This document shows positions 4,911 through 6,342 of a stretch of 6,342 bases of DNA, piece by piece. Each line of letters begins with the position of its first letter. The stretch's first letter is position 1. The stretch covers positions 1 through 6,342 of the forward strand of contig DAOVJP010000083.1 of assembly GCA_030673205.1 (NCBI GenBank), given 5' to 3'. The position numbers and the translations under genes were made by a program. The DNA is from Thermoplasmata archaeon. Lineage in GTDB: Archaea; Thermoplasmatota; Thermoplasmata; JAGHBH01. The notes under the pieces were generated by a model, which was not told where the DNA came from, did not search any database, and saw only the letters and a program-made list of their open reading frames with translations.

Positions 4911-6044
4911 CCCCAGTGATGCCGCGATGACCATCCGCTGCACTTCGCTCGTTCCTTCGTAGATCTCGGTGATCTTCGCATCCCGCATATATCGTTCCAC
5001 GGGATAATCGCGGGTATAACCATATCCGCCGTGTATCTGGACGGCTTCGGTGGCGACCATCATGGCGGTCTCGGAGGCGAACAATTTGGCCATGGCGGCC
5101 TCTTTGCTGTAGCTCTTCTTCGTGTCCTTGGCATAGGCCGCCGAATATACCAGGAACCGCGCCGCCTGTATCTGTGTCTCCATGTTCGCCATCTTCCATT
5201 GGAGGGCTTGGAACTTTCCTATTGGGCGGCCGAACTGCTCTCGTTCTTTTGCATACTGGACGCTCTTGTCCAACGCTCCTTGCGCTATTCCCAGTGCCTG
5301 GGCGGCTACCCCTACCCTGCCGCAATCCAATGTTTTCATGGCCAGGCCGAACCCCATCCCTTCCTTTCCAAGAAGGTTCTCCTGGGGCACTCGCATATCC
5401 TCGAATACGAGTTCCGCCTGTTGTGATCCTCTGATGCCCAGCTTCTTCTCCACGGTCCCGATGGAAAAACCCTTCTTTCCCTTCTCAATTATGAAGCTCG
5501 ATATGCCCCGCGCGCCCTTGGAGGGGTCGGTCATTGCAAAAGTAACGAGCGTATCCGCCACGTTCCCATTGGTGCAGAATATCTTGGAGCCGTTGATCAC
5601 GTATTCGTCGCCATCCTTCACGGCCACGGTCTTTTGTGCGCCAGCATCTGTCCCAGCGCTCGGCTCGGTGAGGGCGAAGGCGCCGAGCTTCGTACCCTTC
5701 GCCAGAGGGACGAGATACTTCTGCTTCTGCTCTTCATTGCCATATTTCAATATCGGGAAGCAGGCCAGCGAGTTGTTGACGGAGACGATTATGGCTGTGG
5801 AGGCGCATACCCGGCCTATCTCCTCCAGGGCTATGGCATAGCTCATGGTGTCCGCCCCCGCTCCTCCATATTCCTTGGGCACGGATATGCCCATGATACC
5901 GGCTTTCGCCATCTTCCGGACCGTCTCATCGGGATGCCGCGATTCCTCGTCTATCTCCGCAGCCAGGGGCTCGATCTCATTGAGAGCGAAATCCCGCATC
6001 GTATCCCGTATCATCTCCTGCTCTTCTGTCAGATCGAATTTCAA
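4905..6044 (-). CDS. Acyl-CoA dehydrogenase (short-chain/butyryl-CoA dehydrogenase-like)
   Basis: This FAD-dependent enzyme makes the trans-2,3 double bond in acyl-CoA and passes electrons to an electron-transfer flavoprotein. The 379-residue protein covers the whole family fold. Signature 1 is ALTEPSAGTDAGA (124-136). KLGIRGSQQAELVFEDMRVP (201-220) and REQFGRPIGKFQALQ (268-282) are present, and signature 2 (336-367, VQIHGGYGYTRDYP...) ends in IYEGTSE. E363 in IYEGT is at the catalytic-base position of short/medium-chain, butyryl- and isobutyryl-CoA dehydrogenases, not the shifted position of isovaleryl/long-chain types. The start is TTG 6044. An in-frame TGA lies four codons upstream, GAGGGAT precedes the TTG, and the N-terminus (MKFDLTEEQEMIRD) is typical; the next ATG would cut the conserved start. 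It leads the operon with the mutase B12 subunit and meaB, so its substrate is probably the mutase's substrate or product (butyryl- or isobutyryl-CoA). Exact chain preference cannot be read. Confidence 0.93.
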   Translation of the reverse strand: MKFDLTEEQEMIRDTMRDFALNEIEPLAAEIDEESRHPDETVRKMAKAGIMGISVPKEYGGAGADTMSYAIALEEIGRVCASTAIIVSVNNSLACFPILKYGNEEQKQKYLVPLAKGTKLGAFALTEPSAGTDAGAQKTVAVKDGDEYVINGSKIFCTNGNVADTLVTFAMTDPSKGARGISSFIIEKGKKGFSIGTVEKKLGIRGSQQAELVFEDMRVPQENLLGKEGMGFGLAMKTLDCGRVGVAAQALGIAQGALDKSVQYAKEREQFGRPIGKFQALQWKMANMETQIQAARFLVYSAAYAKDTKKSYSKEAAMAKLFASETAMMVATEAVQIHGGYGYTRDYPVERYMRDAKITEIYEGTSEVQRMVIAASLGL

Positions 6045-6088
6045 GGCTATCCCTCACATGTTCCTGGAGATTAGCGTAATTTAGCCTT

Positions 6089-6105
6089 CGATTAAGTATG
6101 TTTCG
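6089..6105 (-). promoter_or_regulatory. Probable BRE/TATA promoter of the dehydrogenase-B12 subunit-meaB operon
   Basis: On the minus strand CGAAACATACTTAATCG gives a BRE-like CGAAA followed by an AT-rich TATA-like element. It lies about 45-60 nt upstream of TTG 6044, which predicts a leader of roughly 20-30 nt containing the GAGGGAT ribosome-binding site. A second AT-rich patch (GGCTAAATTA, near 6077-6086) is an alternative that would give an almost leaderless transcript. Confidence 0.4.
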
Positions 6106-6125
6106 GTGCCGAGCGAGGTGGGCTA

Positions 6126-6161
6126 GGGGGGCGGCCTTACCCCCTCCTCCCCGCGCCCCCC
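6126..6161. other. Very GC-rich hairpin in the region upstream of the acyl-CoA dehydrogenase
   Basis: GGGGGGCG (6126-6133) and CGCCCCCC (6154-6161) can form a perfect 8-bp stem around a 20-nt C-rich loop. On the plus strand it is followed by a pyrimidine tract (6163-6177). The minus strand carries several G-runs that might form a quadruplex. It could be a terminator, part of a structured RNA, or only a GC-skewed tract. I recognise no RNA family. The rest of 6045-6267 shows no convincing gene apart from the promoter elements. Confidence 0.4.
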
Positions 6162-6267
6162 GTCGTTTCTTCTTTCCTGGTGAATCTCTCATAGGGCAGA
6201 GGAAGAGAAGGGTTTTTAGGAACGAAATGGATAGGGGATATGGTGAACCTTGGAATGGGAGAAGTAA

Positions 6268-6342
6268 ATGGCAAGACAACCAAACAGTAAACAGAAATGC
6301 GAATGGAGGATTGGAAGCGAAAAGGTAAGGGCAGCCATATTC
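6268..6342 (+). CDS. Possible truncated gene start running off the right edge
   Basis: From ATG 6268 the frame is open for 25 codons to the window end and begins MARQPNSKQKCEWRIGSEKV. An in-frame TAA directly precedes the ATG, and GGGAG lies 6 nt further upstream, so this would be the true start. TTTTTA at 6213-6218 could be a TATA-like element about 50 nt upstream. The peptide looks protein-like, but I recognise no family. Competing short frames begin at ATG 6228 (33 codons, closed) and ATG 6239 (16 codons), so this call is tentative. If real, it is divergent from the acyl-CoA dehydrogenase. Confidence 0.35.
   Translation, partial: MARQPNSKQKCEWRIGSEKVRAAIF

Noticed and set aside
6104..6222. 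SRP (7S) RNA or tRNA gene suggested by GCCGAGC...GGGCTAGGGGGG
   Set aside because: There is no TGTAA-type Alu-domain loop motif, no helix-8 motif and no cloverleaf; the resemblance is limited to GCTAGG and G/C runs.
5977..6279. Minus-strand 100-codon ORF spanning the dehydrogenase start and upstream region
   Set aside because: Low-complexity Lys/Arg/Gly stretch from the G/C tract, overlapping the dehydrogenase start and its probable promoter.

Overview
This 6.3 kb window most likely comes from an archaeon. Three features point there. The acyl-CoA mutase is split into a ~555-residue catalytic subunit and a ~134-residue B12-binding subunit. ATA (Ile) and AGG/AGA (Arg) codons are frequent despite a fairly GC-rich composition. 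The intergenic AT-rich islands look like archaeal BRE/TATA promoters. A thermoplasmatotal or similar lineage would fit, but the window has no phylogenetic marker, so the lineage is a guess.

Layout. The plus-strand arm (1-3481) holds a zinc-dependent histone-deacetylase/AcuC-family deacetylase, a ~150 bp gap with a palindromic TATA-like promoter, a CobO/BtuR-type corrinoid adenosyltransferase, and the catalytic subunit of a B12-dependent acyl-CoA mutase. The minus-strand arm, read from 6044 down to 3511, is an acyl-CoA dehydrogenase, the B12-binding mutase subunit and a MeaB/ArgK GTPase chaperone, closely spaced as an operon. The arms converge with only 29 bp between the stop codons of the mutase catalytic subunit and MeaB. 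Beyond the dehydrogenase, 6045-6267 holds its probable promoter and a very GC-rich hairpin region. A possible truncated gene then runs off the right edge.

How the genes fit together. CobO would make adenosylcobalamin, the two mutase subunits would form the holoenzyme, and MeaB would gate and protect cofactor loading. The acyl-CoA dehydrogenase would oxidise a short-chain acyl-CoA made or used by the mutase. A default annotation would call the mutase methylmalonyl-CoA mutase. However, two substrate-specificity residues are replaced: the position of Propionibacterium Tyr89 is Phe85 and that of Arg207 is Gln203. This is the pair described for isobutyryl-CoA mutase, and the 555 + 134 residue split also resembles IcmA/IcmB. 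I therefore infer interconversion of isobutyryl-CoA and n-butyryl-CoA, or a related monocarboxylic acyl-CoA, linking branched-chain (valine) carbon to butyryl-CoA oxidation. This mutase reassignment is the main point of interest.

A second oddity is that both mutase subunit genes are preceded by tandemly duplicated translation-initiation segments. In each case the first copy overlaps the stop codon of the gene upstream. At the small subunit the duplicate includes a decoy start and a 10-codon mini-ORF that echoes the real N-terminus.
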